64,000 bases of DNA, from assembly GCA_963920525.1 (NCBI GenBank), contig OY986438.1, forward strand, positions 97,823,349 to 97,887,348, given 5' to 3'. This document shows, piece after piece, positions 21,189-32,130 of this stretch. Under the pieces are notes generated by a model that had not been told where the DNA came from, searched no databases, and was given only the letters and a program-made list of their open reading frames with translations. This stretch comes from Dichetophora obliterata. Lineage: Eukaryota; Arthropoda; Insecta; Diptera; Sciomyzidae. The number at the start of each line of letters is the position of its first letter. Position 1 is the first letter of the stretch. The translations under genes and the position numbers were made by a program.

Positions 21189-22130
21189 TAATCAACGTGC
21201 CTCACTTGAATCTATAACTAATAGCCAGCAGTACACAAGCTAAAGACAAAAGAAGATTTACCCTTTGCCGAAATTTGCAGGGCTACCAGAAGAATGGCAT
21301 ACTTTTCGAGAGGCCTTCGAAAGCACGACGCAGGAATTCGAATATTCAAGCCTGCATAACATATTGCGCCTTACAGATGCAATCGAAGGAAGAGCCCGAG
21401 GAACCATAGATTATTGTCGATGATGGAGATCTTGCAGCCCTGATAATATTCGCCAACCAAATCGGCAACCTTCTTAGAGTCCGTCCACGGAGAACACCAC
21501 CTTTCAAACCCAATGCTGCTCAGCGAACTAGTCGCAAAATTGCCCGTGTCTAGACAAATTCAGTGAGCCGAGAAGTGTTTGCAGTTGAACAGAGCCCCAA
21601 CTATTTCGGACTTCAGCAAGTGGTTGGGGGGAATTCGCCAACTCGTTAACATGGTTACCGATTCTCTGCCTTCAACATCATCAGCCGCCCTGCCAGACCG
21701 AACTTTGGCCCCGCCCGAAAACAGATGTCGAAAGTTTGCATGTGTGGGTATTACGAGATACCGAGCTTGCGAAGGTGAGTGCCAATCATTAAACTTATGT
21801 AAGGTGTATTTAGAATTGTCAGTAGACGATAGATGGAAAAAGGTTAAAGCCTTACGTATTTGTTTCATGTGCCTAAAAAGTGGGCACCAGGCCGGACAAT
21901 GTTTTAGAAAACGCAAGTGCGTTATTAACGGCTGCACATATTCTCACCATCAAACGCTGAACGATGTCACAGCTGTAAACACCCATGTAAAGACACTCAT
22001 ACATCAAGAAATAATATGGAGCCCACCACATCACGGGAACTTAGAGCTGCCATGCCAAAGCCAACCAAGATGACGATACTGTGCTTTTTCAAATTATCCC
22101 TGTCCAATTATATGTTAAAGTTAAATTTAT
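21189..22130 (+). pseudogene. BEL/Pao gag, central and nucleocapsid parts
   Basis: Broken frames give LPKFAGLPEEWHTFREAFES (BEL gag core) near 21262 and a nucleocapsid with FMCLKSGHQAGQCFRKRKC and a following Cys-His pair (about 21870-21950). The frame then changes and ends near a PVQLY segment typical of the gag-protease junction (about 22095). Stops and frameshifts at 21425 and 21560 show it is dead. A Jockey-clade LINE follows. Confidence 0.65.
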
Positions 22131-22415
22131 TGAGACTTTTTTTTAAATATTTTTTGTTTTTACAGAGTTTTCAGATCTTACAACTAGTTAATTATAGAGT
22201 TTTAATGTATTACTCTAAAAGGTTACAAGAAAAAGCAACTTGCTAAAATTAAGATGAATATGAATATACATTTGATAAAATAGTGATGTGTTTGCTCCCG
22301 ACACATAAAGTTTTTCGTGAGAAGGTGATTTCTCAAATAGACTTAAAATTATATCTTAAAACTAAAAAAAGAAAATAATACAAAACTATACTAAATAAAA
22401 TACGAATAATTTTTT

Positions 22416-23909
22416 TCAGCCTCTATGGGTGCCAGGAGATACATTTTTATAAAATTCAGGTAAAAGTGGAGCTGAAAAGTCCATGTCTGTTGGAATATTT
22501 TCATTTAAAATCCCTAATGGCGATAGATACTGGCAATTAGACCAGCTAAAGGAATGTTGTGAGTTAACGATTTCTAAAATTAAATGATTTTCGTGGAAGT
22601 TCAATCTATCAACACATTTTTTAAGTAATGATATTGCATATATACAAAGAGGATTAACCATTGATTTAGAATATATGAAATTATTTGAAAAGCGTTTTGT
22701 AAAAGATTCAAAATAGCGATCCACACATTTCCTAAGAACTTTTCTTTCTAAAATTTCAAGTTCTTTAGCTACTGAAGGAGAGATAGTAAACCAAATAGGA
22801 AATGCATACATCACTACTGAACGAATACTTGTTTTATATAATAAAATTTTGGTGTTTTGACTTAAGAATTTATTGTTAAATAGTATAGCAAACATTGATT
22901 TAATTTTGTTAGCTTTTTTTATAACCATTCGTGCATGTTCATTAAATTTTAAGAGCTTGTTAAAAGATATTCCTAAGTATTTGATGCTATTCTTAAATGG
23001 AATTTGAACACCATTCAGAGATAAAGTGAGTGTGTTTTGCTTTCTGGAACAACAAAATATTTACATTTTCCAGATGCATTTCTTATGCAAATGGCTTCAG
23101 ATTTTGAAGCATTTATTTTAATTCCCCAGCTTTTGTAAAAGTCGTTTATTACATTTAAATGGTTAGACACCTGGTCCAAAGCTGCATTCGGAGACACATC
23201 GTGTGCATAAACCAAAGAATCGTCTGCATAAAGAATACTTTTCGAACCAGTAATAACATGCGGAAAATCATATATAAAAATATTATAAAGGTGGGGAGCT
23301 AAAATTGCACCCTGAGGCACCCCACTTCGAACAGAACCTAATGCTGAAGAAATTCCATTAATGTGTACTAAAAAGTTACGATTAAAAAAAGCTTGTTAAA
23401 AGTTTGACAATGAATGGAGCGAACCCTATACTGATTATTTTATATAATATGCCATCATGATAGGCGTGGTCAAATGCTTTTTCGATGTCGAGTGAAACAG
23501 CCACTGTACATTTTTGTTCACGCAAATTAGAAACGACATCATTGTGAAATTTGAGAAGTGCATGAATAGTGGAATGACCTGTTTTAAACCCGAATTGATG
23601 GCATGGAATATAATCAAAATTAACGCTGTTATTCATTTTAATTTTTATAACTCGTTCAAAAAGTTTACCAAGATTTGAAAGCAACGAAATTGGCCTGAAA
23701 TTATTAAGACAATAATTACCAGATTTTTTTTGCAAAGGAATGATTTTTGCGATTTTCCAAGTATGAGGAAAGTAGCCGTTGTTGATACAATTATTAAATA
23801 ATATAGTCAATAATTCACAAGCAGTAAAGGAAAATTTTTTGATTAAAAAATTTGAAATTTGGTCTATTCCTGAAGACTTTTTTGAATTCAACGTTTTAAT
23901 TATCTTCAT
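22416..23909 (-). pseudogene. Jockey-clade ORF2, reverse transcriptase part
   Basis: Pieces in at least two frames: KKSSGIDQISNFLIKKF, NNFRPISLLSNLGKLFERVI and AVSLDIEKAFDHAYHDGI (23382-23909); MPQGAILAPHLYNIF and SILYADDSLVYA with the YADD box (23015-23320); and a C-terminal RSVVMYAFPIW...LEILERKVLRKC piece (22416-22928) ending SPGTHRG. At least three frameshifts make it non-functional. There is no RNase H domain, as expected for the Jockey clade. Confidence 0.8.
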
Positions 23910-23937
23910 TAAGTCTTCAGGTGTTACAAAGTGAGTA

Positions 23938-25329
23938 TTATCTGAATTTTGCAGAGGAAAAATTTGGCGAAAAATTACAAATTGTGGTTGGATAGCTGGA
24001 AAGGTTGGAATCTATTACAGCTTTTATAGAGGATATATTAGGAGAATTTGGGAGAACCTCTTTATAGATATCAATAAAATGTGAACGGAAAGCCTCGACT
24101 TTTTCTTCGTCCTCGGAAATAATTTCTTCATTCACACTTATTTTATTGCAGTTGCCACTTCTTTTCTTGCCAATTATACTATAAATTTGATTGTAGGCTT
24201 TAGGACCGGGTTTAATTTTTTCAAGTCTAGCGTTAAATTCATTTGCTTGATAAATTTCGATTTGTTCCTTGATGATTGTTTTTAAAAGTTGGATTTGAGT
24301 TGATAACAATTGGTAATCTGGATTTCTTCTGTTAAAATTCCTATGATAAATATGCTTTAATTCTTTTTGCCATAAGTATTTAATTTTAAAAAGTTTCTTA
24401 ATGTTTTCTGGGAGAACAATTCTTTTATTTTTTAACTCAATAGTTTCAGTATGTGTTGAAGTAACTGTATTTACAGCGTTTGTAAAATTTTCAACTAAAT
24501 TATTTATTGCAGTGTTATCTAAATTGGAATCTGTTGGAGGAGAAAAGTGGGAGATAGAAATGTTTAAGTCAGCCTGAAAATTTTCCCAAACTGTTTTTTT
24601 GAAAGAAGTGACTAGTCGCGGTTGTTTAAGGACAAAGTTGAAATCGAACAGATCAAGCTTTAATTTGAGGGGAAAATGGTCAGAAAAGGTTGGTAAACTT
24701 GAAATACTGAAGTTGATGTCAATAAAATTAATTAAATTTGAACTTATTAAAAAATGATCGAGGAAGGACGAACCGTTTGGAAATGATGGGCTTACATCAC
24801 AAATTCTACTAAAGTCAAGGGAAAAATTTTGGAGCCAGCTATTTAAAGTTTTTCCATTTAGGTTATCAATACTATCACCCCAAGCCTGATTTTTTGAATT
24901 TAGATCTCCACCAATGATTGAGCCATCAAAGTTTTTAGAAAAGTTATTTATTTCAACTAAACCACTGTATAAATCTATATTCGAAAAATTACAAGGAAAA
25001 TAAATACTACCTAATAAATAAGATTGCCTTACACTATTAGAGGTTAAATTAATTTGGACAAAACAATTTGGAAATTTTAAATTTGGAATAAATAAAGAGG
25101 TATATTTATAGTTTGCTTGGATTGCTATCCCAACACCTTGAGATGAGTTGTCTCTGATAAAATTATAATTTTCCATTAAAATTTGTCCTTTTTTTGATAA
25201 ATGCGTTTCTTGAATGAAAGCAATGTCAATTTTATTGTCTTCTAAAATGTTTAACAGCTCAATTTTGCGACTGGAATCGATCAATGATCTTGCATTAAAT
25301 GTTAGCAGGTTCAAAGATTTATGGGCCAT
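23938..25329 (-). CDS. Jockey-clade ORF2, endonuclease part (intact 463-residue frame)
   Basis: APE-type endonuclease that nicks the insertion site. The N terminus MAHKSLNLLTFNARSLIDS is followed by DIAFIQETHLSKKG (metal-binding Glu), GSIIGGDLNSKNQAWGDS (catalytic Asp-Leu-Asn) and LPTFSDHFPLKLKL (SDH motif). The start overlaps the end of ORF1 by 11 bp, a usual Jockey arrangement. The frame ends at 23938 just before the RT domain, where a frameshift separates it from 23909. It is an open frame of a defective element. Confidence 0.82.
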   Translation of the reverse strand: MAHKSLNLLTFNARSLIDSSRKIELLNILEDNKIDIAFIQETHLSKKGQILMENYNFIRDNSSQGVGIAIQANYKYTSLFIPNLKFPNCFVQINLTSNSVRQSYLLGSIYFPCNFSNIDLYSGLVEINNFSKNFDGSIIGGDLNSKNQAWGDSIDNLNGKTLNSWLQNFSLDFSRICDVSPSFPNGSSFLDHFLISSNLINFIDINFSISSLPTFSDHFPLKLKLDLFDFNFVLKQPRLVTSFKKTVWENFQADLNISISHFSPPTDSNLDNTAINNLVENFTNAVNTVTSTHTETIELKNKRIVLPENIKKLFKIKYLWQKELKHIYHRNFNRRNPDYQLLSTQIQLLKTIIKEQIEIYQANEFNARLEKIKPGPKAYNQIYSIIGKKRSGNCNKISVNEEIISEDEEKVEAFRSHFIDIYKEVLPNSPNISSIKAVIDSNLSSYPTTICNFSPNFSSAKFR

Positions 25330-26821
25330 AATTGTCTTTTACTTCTTTTAATAGTTTAAGATATTCTTCTTTAGCTTTTTCTTTAGATAGTAACTGATAA
25401 TTTTGCATAAAACTTTTAATTTTTGAGTCTAGTGTAATTGGCTCTGGAGGGCAAAACATATTTGCCAATTTTAAAAAGGATTCGATATATGAAGGCTTTA
25501 AAGGAAATTGTGAAATGTTTCTGTCTAAACAATTTTGGCCATAAAAATTGCTTGCGAAAGATTTATTTGGAGTAACTAAACTTGTTTTATTTAATGCAAG
25601 GCTGACTGCATCTAAAGCTTTAATCTTTCTCTCTTTTGCTGCAGAGAGACTAATTTTTAATTTTTGTTTGTAAGCTTTGAAATATGGACAGCCCCTATAA
25701 TTCGCTGGGTGGCCAGATTGTTGGCAATTTATACAGAATGGAGTCGAGTTGTTATCTTTTATAAGCAGACATTCGCCTGGTTTATGCAACTGGTCGCATT
25801 TTACGCACGAATATGGTCGGTTGCAGTTGCGAGCACTGTGCCCCCAAAATTGGCATCTTTTGCATTGAATCTCTTTAGAATTGGACTTAGGAGCTTCCCA
25901 GGAAATGAACTGATGTAAAATGTACCGAAGCTTTTCTATATCACACAATTTTTTACCAAGAAGGAGAGATACTAGAAAAAGACCGGTGTCTAAACTATTT
26001 CGGATCGAAAAAGGTGTTGTAAACTTTGTTACTTTGTCACAAACTCCCGGAAGCTCGTTTTCTAAAGCAGCTTTTACATCATCTGTGGTTGTTTGAAAAT
26101 AAAGGCCCCTTAAAATCAAGTTCACCTGCTTAAGATGTGGTGGAGTAAATGAGTAAGAATCAATACCCTGGTCCCTAAGCAAAGTCATCATTTCTACATG
26201 AGTAGAAACGTCCTCTAAATAGAGTTTACTTTTATAATTATTCTTATTTACAATTTTAAAGTTAATTTTAGGAGACTTTGAATTCAGTTGATCAATTAAG
26301 TTTTTAATATTTACGTTTTTTAGGAAAATAGGAGGACAAAAAGTTTTTGATTTTTCTGTAGCTCCACTTTTACCTGCATTTTTTACATTTTTTAAAGGTT
26401 GGTTATTTTTAGGTAATGCATTACTTTCAATATTTAGGTCGCCCAAAATAGCAAACCTATTTTGACTAGAAGTAATATCTTTTAAAGCTATCTTACTCTG
26501 CAAATTACTGACATCACAGTCCTTAATATTTCCGCCATTGGAACGCTTCAGGCGCTTTTGTTGAACAAGCTGAAACTCCTCATCGTTGCCATCCTGAATC
26601 ATGGGAGTACTTGAACCTTCTTTGCTAAACCAGTAGACATTTTGTGAAGATGCAACAGAAGCTAATTCATTATTGTCCTCAATGCTATTTTGCGCAGACT
26701 TTTTTGCAGTCCCGGATGCAGAAGCAGTTGGAACATCTTGTTCGGAATCCGATTTGCTATCAGCTTTGATGATATCTGGAGGTTTTTCATGAAACACAGA
26801 GTTTGTGTTTCCAACGTCCAT
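25319..26821 (-). CDS. Jockey-clade ORF1 (gag-like, zinc-knuckle protein)
   Basis: 500-residue nucleic-acid-binding gag-like protein. The N-terminal third is polar and low-complexity. Residues 165-300 resemble the PRE_C2HC-type domain of Jockey gag proteins (KNVNIKNLIDQLNSKSP, LNLILRGLYFQT-like). Cysteine knuckles follow: CKRCQFWGHSARNC, CVKCDQLHKPGEC and CINCQQSGHPANYRGC, near residues 325-395. The frame is open from ATG to stop, unlike ORF2. Role and localisation follow family knowledge. Confidence 0.82.
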   Translation of the reverse strand: MDVGNTNSVFHEKPPDIIKADSKSDSEQDVPTASASGTAKKSAQNSIEDNNELASVASSQNVYWFSKEGSSTPMIQDGNDEEFQLVQQKRLKRSNGGNIKDCDVSNLQSKIALKDITSSQNRFAILGDLNIESNALPKNNQPLKNVKNAGKSGATEKSKTFCPPIFLKNVNIKNLIDQLNSKSPKINFKIVNKNNYKSKLYLEDVSTHVEMMTLLRDQGIDSYSFTPPHLKQVNLILRGLYFQTTTDDVKAALENELPGVCDKVTKFTTPFSIRNSLDTGLFLVSLLLGKKLCDIEKLRYILHQFISWEAPKSNSKEIQCKRCQFWGHSARNCNRPYSCVKCDQLHKPGECLLIKDNNSTPFCINCQQSGHPANYRGCPYFKAYKQKLKISLSAAKERKIKALDAVSLALNKTSLVTPNKSFASNFYGQNCLDRNISQFPLKPSYIESFLKLANMFCPPEPITLDSKIKSFMQNYQLLSKEKAKEEYLKLLKEVKDNYGP

Positions 26822-26954
26822 TATTAACGTTTTAAAAATTTTTCAAGAAAATTTTTAGAAGATATTTTATTTTTTGATAAATTTTCAAAATTTTTTGAAA
26901 TTTGTAAATTGTTTTCAGAATATTTGAATAAAATTTTTAATTATTTTTTCAATG

Positions 26955-27051
26955 AAAACACGTCTGGTTCAATTGAAATCAAAGTACGAACTCCCCAATT
27001 ATATGGTAAAGAGAAGATCGTCAAAATATACGCTTATGTTGATGACGGAGC
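26955..27051 (+). pseudogene. BEL/Pao protease, N-terminal piece
   Basis: Reads RTPQLYGKEKIVKIYAYVDD with the aspartic-protease active-site region just before a hAT-like insertion at 27052. The reading frame resumes at 27910. It may belong to the same element as the gag at 19340-22130, but both the left segment and this one contain a P(V/T)QLY-type junction, so two separate BEL copies are also possible. Confidence 0.6.
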
Positions 27052-27909
27052 CAGGCCTGTAGCCAGACCAAGAAGACAGAGGGGGCAGGCATGAATCTTG
27101 GGGGGGGGGGGGGAATTTTTGTTTCATTTAAATAAAAAAAAATTTTTAGCGTGTGAAATTAATACATTACACGTATTTATTAAAAAACAGTTAATTTTAT
27201 AATATTTACATGGATATGTAGATAATTTTATACATGAGATTAATACATAAAAAATAATATAAAAATTAATTCAGGACTTTGTAATGAAATGAAGGTAAAA
27301 ATACAAGATTTATTTAAAGTGGTTAGAAATATAAGAAAGATTAGCGAAATGGGCTAAAATATGTATAAGACATTTTTTTAGTAAAACAAATTGAATTAAC
27401 CCGCATCCGTCGTTTGCATCAAATTGATGCAAATTTTTTATTTAGATTTATATATTAAGAACAAACATGCCTGTTTTGATTTAAATCTTTTGCTTCTGTA
27501 AATTTTTGCAAGAATTAAGATTTGCAGTTTTTTCTTATTTTAAAATTAATAAACATTAGGCATAAAAAAAAAATTTTAAAATTAAAAACATTTCAATGAA
27601 TTATATATTCTTTTTGTATCTGCATCAAATTGGTGCACAACGTGCTTTTCATTTCTAGAAAGTTCCTATGGATGCGGGCTAAAAATTATTAAAATTTAAA
27701 TTGTATTTTTTGGTAGCAAATGTTGCCGACACAGTAGAAATTTTAAAAATTGTAACAATTAGTCTGAAATGTTTTGTTAAACAAATTTTATATACATATT
27801 CAAGTCATGAATAAGGTGAATGTGTATATTTTTGTTTGTAAAAATAGGTTTTTTGATCAAATTTTTTAAATGCAATTAAAACAATTTTAATTCTCTGGCT
27901 ACAGGCCTG
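27052..27909. mobile_element. hAT-like non-autonomous element (858 bp) inside BEL protease
   Basis: A perfect 16-bp TIR, CAGGCCTGTAGCCAGA (27052-27067), is inverted at 27894-27909. The perfect 8-bp target duplication GACGGAGC lies at 27044-27051 and 27910-27917. The interior is AT-rich with a 14-G run (27100-27113) and no transposase. Removing it with one duplication restores the BEL frame. Confidence 0.88.
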
Positions 27910-28657
27910 GACGGAGCCAACGCAACCATGCTCGATGTAAATGTTGCCAAGGAATTGGGACTTAGGAAAAAAATATTACTTAGATCTAGCCAACAAGAAA
28001 ACGACACATGAACCGACGGAGACAGTGGATCTGTCAATAAGTGGAACGTATGAAAACGCAAAACTATATAAAATGTCAAAAGTATTTGTTTTGTCAAGTT
28101 TAGAATTGCCTATTCAATCTTTTAATTCGCTTGATTCTGTTAATCAATGTAATAATACACATCTTGCAGGACTTCCTATTTTAAGTTACAGCAATGTTCA
28201 ACCAAAACTGATCATTAGTCTGACGCATGCATTTTTGACAGTGCCAATTGAGATCCTACGAGCACTGCCGATACCAGGGCCCATCGCTACAAAAAACCGA
28301 CTTAGATGGATGGTATATTGACCAATAGGAGTGCACTCTCCTAACTTTCAGCGAAGATCGTGTCATATTAACAAAATAGGTAATGATCAAAAAATGTTAT
28401 GCCATATGGAAGACATGATAAAGACGTACTTCAAAATGGAAAATTTTGGAGTAAAAGCTGATGTAAAAATAGTAGAGTCCAAGTCTGAAGAAAGGGCGCT
28501 GTCAATTTCGGAGTCAACGACAAAGCGCTGCGGCGAACGGTATGAAGTCGGACTACTGTGGATCGAGCTTTGCGTTACCCTTCCTGCTAGTTTACAAATG
28601 GCGCTGGGTCGGCTGGAGAGCATTGAGAGGAAAATGGAACGCGACCCCGAATTATGA
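27910..28657 (+). pseudogene. BEL/Pao protease C-terminal part and start of reverse transcriptase
   Basis: Frames downstream of the hAT element contain TMLDVNVAKELGL (protease), then ETVDLSISGTYENAKLYKM and, after a stop at about 28321, a region with FKMENFGVKADVKIVESKSE and RYEVGLLWIELCVTLP, which matches the BEL/Pao pol segment just before the reverse-transcriptase palm. It ends ERDPEL followed by a stop. Frameshifts and nonsense codons make it non-functional. Confidence 0.65.
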
Positions 28658-28689
28658 ACTGTTGCAAACAAAATATGTGCAAACATAAG

Positions 28690-29780
28690 TGATAATCAAT
28701 TCTGGACAAAAAATGGATATCTGCATACTTCCAAAAATTGGCAATAAAGTAAACAATTTCGAGTGGACTAAAATTTTTCAGATTTGGATTTAGGAGGTCA
28801 AAAGCCATATCATTCGCAAAAATTAAAAAGTTAAGTTGTCTCTATTCTTGAAATGTTCCCCGCATGCTAAGGGAGATATTTTTCACCGGATCTCACACCG
28901 CATTGAATCGAGTAAGAAAATATACCTATTTATTGTTTGAATGATTTTAGAAATTTATTTTCAATTCAAAACGTATGAATAAATAAAGAGGTACATGTAT
29001 ATAAGATGTGTTTTGGGTTTCATACATTTTCTTAACATATTCCAAAACCTCCTGCAAGGCTTGATTCTGAATCCTGGTTTAATATAAGCACGTGACGCGA
29101 AAAAAGTACAGAAAATTCTTAAAGTGTGTGGGCGGCGATATATAACGTGAATTTTAAGAAGTATAAAATGATTGTTTGAAATCGAGTCTCCTATTTACAT
29201 TCATGTCATAAAAAATTGTTGATTATAACATATTCTTACATATTATAAGTTTTTTAAAAAATTAGTCCTTGATATAAAATTGGCCTACTTTATTAAATTT
29301 CCTAATTTTTTCTTTCGCTTTTGAATTAGAAGCTTTGCTCTCGCCTAAATCGCTGCAAATTTCTAAAATGTAAATGCTGTAGAATTGTTTGTAATTTTAA
29401 AAAAAAAATCCAAATTGGATTATCTTTATGATAGAAAAATAAGCCGACTTTTTGGAAAACATTATTTTTTTTATTAAATTTATTTACTTTGTCTTCTGCT
29501 TGTTCACAATGACTTTAAAACATAAAATTGTTTATCGTCAAAGTTTATATCCGTTATCTTCGACTAATAAGGGATATCATTCCTTAACATTCGTCAATTT
29601 CTCGTACGAATAACTTCATTATTTGTTGCATTACATTCGTAGTATTTACTGAAAAATTCATTCGCAGGTTGACCGTACGTATTATTCGTAAAAGGTACGA
29701 AGTTTTAGTTGAGTTTAAAAAATTTACAACTGAAATCGTTCAGACTGGTTTGTCGAACAATCACCGATAAGGACATGTGT
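28690..29780. other. AT-rich stretch without recognised gene
   Basis: No domain, TIR pair or tandem array could be supported; it may be decayed BEL pol. Confidence 0.4.
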
Positions 29781-29785
29781 GATTG

Positions 29786-29860
29786 CAAGGTGGCCGTAGC
29801 CTACCGGAAGAGTACGTGCCCCATACGCTAAAGAACCGCGGTTCAAGCCCTAGCTGAAAA
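29786..29860 (+). ncRNA. tRNA-like Pol III unit (possible SINE head)
   Basis: TAGCCTACCGG at 29797-29807 fits the A-box consensus (TRGYNNANNNG) and GGTTCAAGCCC at 29840-29850 fits the B-box (GGTTCRANYCC), 33 bp apart as in tRNA genes. The T-stem would have two mismatches and no clean acceptor stem closes, so a functional tRNA is unlikely. A tRNA-derived SINE or decayed tRNA is more likely. No tail or target duplication was identified. Confidence 0.45.
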
Positions 29861-30093
29861 GAAAGTTTTTTTCGTAATTCATCGTTCGTAAATGTAAAGT
29901 AGAATATAAATTTGTTTTTGTACTAATACGAATAAAATATTTGAAATGTGTACCAAACTACGTCCATTCTACGAATTCTATTCGTGTCTGAAAATTACGA
30001 ATAAAATTCTTAGAAAAAATTTTTCTATTTAAGAATACGTATTGAAAAGTTTTTGTGAAACAAAGGTAAATGAAGTGTTATCGTAACTTATTA

Positions 30094-30273
30094 GGCCGTT
30101 TTGATATTACTCTTTTTTTTTGACTCCGCTCTCAATTTTCGCAAACGCGGCTGAGAAATACTGAATATTAAATAAATGTATTTAAATACATACAAACTTC
30201 AGTTTTTTCAGCAGCGTTTGCATAAAAAAACGCGAGAGCAATCGCGACTAAAACGCGTAATATGAACACGGCC
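30094..30273. mobile_element. PIF/Harbinger-like MITE (180 bp)
   Basis: The left end GGCCGTTTTGATATTAC and the right end, reverse-complemented GGCCGTGTTCATATTAC, differ at a few positions. TTA flanks both sides (30091-30093 and 30274-30276), the 3-bp target typical of PIF/Harbinger. It has no coding capacity. Confidence 0.65.
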
Positions 30274-30430
30274 TTACAGCAACGGGTACAACATACTATT
30301 TGAAAATGAATGATTTAGCTCTGCTTTATTTATAAATTCACTTAAAAAAAGTATTTTTGTATTCTTTTCAAGATATATTTAATACATAATGAACATATCG
30401 TCATATGAAATCAAAAAAGCCATAAGTTAA

Positions 30431-30884
30431 AGCTGCTTCAGACTATCTGAGAAAGCATATAGCTTCTCGTACGATCTGCCAAATAATGAAAGCCCGATAG
30501 TATGAACACAATTTTATTTGTTATATGACTTCTCTAACAACAAAGCATACAATTTTTTTGGTATTAAAATTGTTTCTATTTCTATCAGAGAAGTCATATA
30601 AAAATTGTTTTTTAGTTTCGACTGCTCGCTCCACAAAGCTTTTGTGTTTAATTTTTATTTTTAACGCTTAACCATAATTGTATACACCATTATTAGGCTT
30701 AGAATTAGTAATTTTCTTTTACCAGTAGCCATTTTAAGTTCCGTGTGTCGATTTTCTCTGATAGAAAATATTATAAGGCAAACACATTTATCAGAAAATG
30801 CTATGGCCTGTCAGATGATTTGAGAACTCTGACGAAAAGAGCATACATACAGTTATATGATTAATCTGATAGTCTGAAGCAGCT
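30431..30884. mobile_element. TTAA-flanked TIR MITE (454 bp)
   Basis: A perfect 17-bp TIR, AGCTGCTTCAGACTATC, stands at both ends, flanked by TTAA at 30427-30430 and 30885-30888. TTAA suggests piggyBac-like transposition. A TA duplication with an 18-bp TIR is equally consistent because the junction is palindromic. Confidence 0.7.
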
Positions 30885-32130
30885 TTAACAAAAAATTCAA
30901 AATCGACTTATTGATTGATTATGATGCATGCATCTTATCAAAATACATGTTTTTTTTTATGAAATTTAACACTTCTACAACTAAAACCGACTTTTTTTTA
31001 ACAAAGTTCTCAAAGCCCTAAAATTTAAGCGCAACTTACAATTTAGAAACTTTTTTGATTTTCTATTAAAATTTTTTAATTTAAACTTACGGCCTTTTTG
31101 ATTTAACTAGTATCGCCTGTGGTCGAAATTCGACCAACTTTCTGAAATTTTAATCGCTTTTCTCATTCTGAGATCTTGCCTTAAGAAAATGTGTTGTTGT
31201 ACTAAGAAAATCTTCAGTTTCGAGAGAAAGCAACAGTTTTCGAGATATCGTCATAACTTTTATGTCAAAATTTTTCAGAATTTGCTATTGTAAAATAAAA
31301 AATGCTTATTGTAGGGTATCCGTAAGAGATAGTGAAAAATGTTTTTCCTACATTGTATTAATATAAAAAATTTCCACCTACGCCATGTTCTTCCATTTCT
31401 TATAGTTTAGGTTTTTCTTCAGAAATTTGCTCATATTTCAGGTCAAAGGTCACATAACTATTTGGTGAACTTCTTCTCCCTACTCTAATTTATTTAAAAA
31501 AGTATCAAAATCGGTTCAGAAAAACGGAAGAACTGTTTCTCCTACGCCTATTTTTGTATATAACGAAATGGCTTAAAACATAGATAGAACTTAAACATAG
31601 ATAGATGTATATAACTTTGGGGTGGTTTGAAATATTTCAAAATATTTTTAACAGAAATTATTTTTTAAGCTGTAGAGCTTTGTAGAAAGTATAAAAACAA
31701 CATTTTGAAAAATTTAATTTTCATCAAAAAAATCATAGGGGGTGGTAGATCATGATTTTTGATGATAGAAACTGTTTTTTGCATTATGTGTCAAAATGAA
31801 GCAATTTTTGCTAATAAATGATATGTCATATGAAAGAGTGTGAAAAAAAAAATTTCATAAGAAAAAAAAATTACAACAAAAACGTTTGGCCTATTTTTTG
31901 AGCAAAAACTGAATGTTTTGAATGATATAAGTTTCATTGCCCTTATTCTAAAATAAATATCGAAGAAGTGTACGGCAACATTTGATGTTTGCCTATTAAT
32001 ATATAAGATATGAAGATATATAAAAAACGTTCATTGCATAGGGAGGAGGGGCAAGCGCCCCTTTCCCCCTGTGGACGCCCATGAGTGTCATTATTCCAAA
32101 AATTAATAATTTTTCATCTTACAGCCGACT
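30885..32130. other. AT-rich stretch, no gene seen
   Basis: Holds a 24-mer at 31112-31135 that recurs inverted at 37007-37030, and a GC-richer patch at 32041-32090 ('gggcaagcgcccctttccccc') resembling a transposon end. Nothing else was supportable. Confidence 0.4.

Larger units (their letters stand above)
22410..26960 (-). mobile_element. Jockey-clade non-LTR retrotransposon (degraded ORF2)
   Basis: A minus-strand LINE with 5' end near 26960 and 3' end near or below 22410. ORF1 (gag-like) and ORF2 overlap by 11 bp. It sits between BEL-type gag sequence on the left and BEL-type protease sequence on the right. The exact ends and target duplication were not resolved. Diverged relatives lie at 18030-18720 and 35466-35720. 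Confidence 0.75.

Noticed and set aside
29786..29860. Functional tRNA gene
   Set aside because: T-stem mismatches and lack of a closing acceptor stem; only a tRNA-like unit is claimed.
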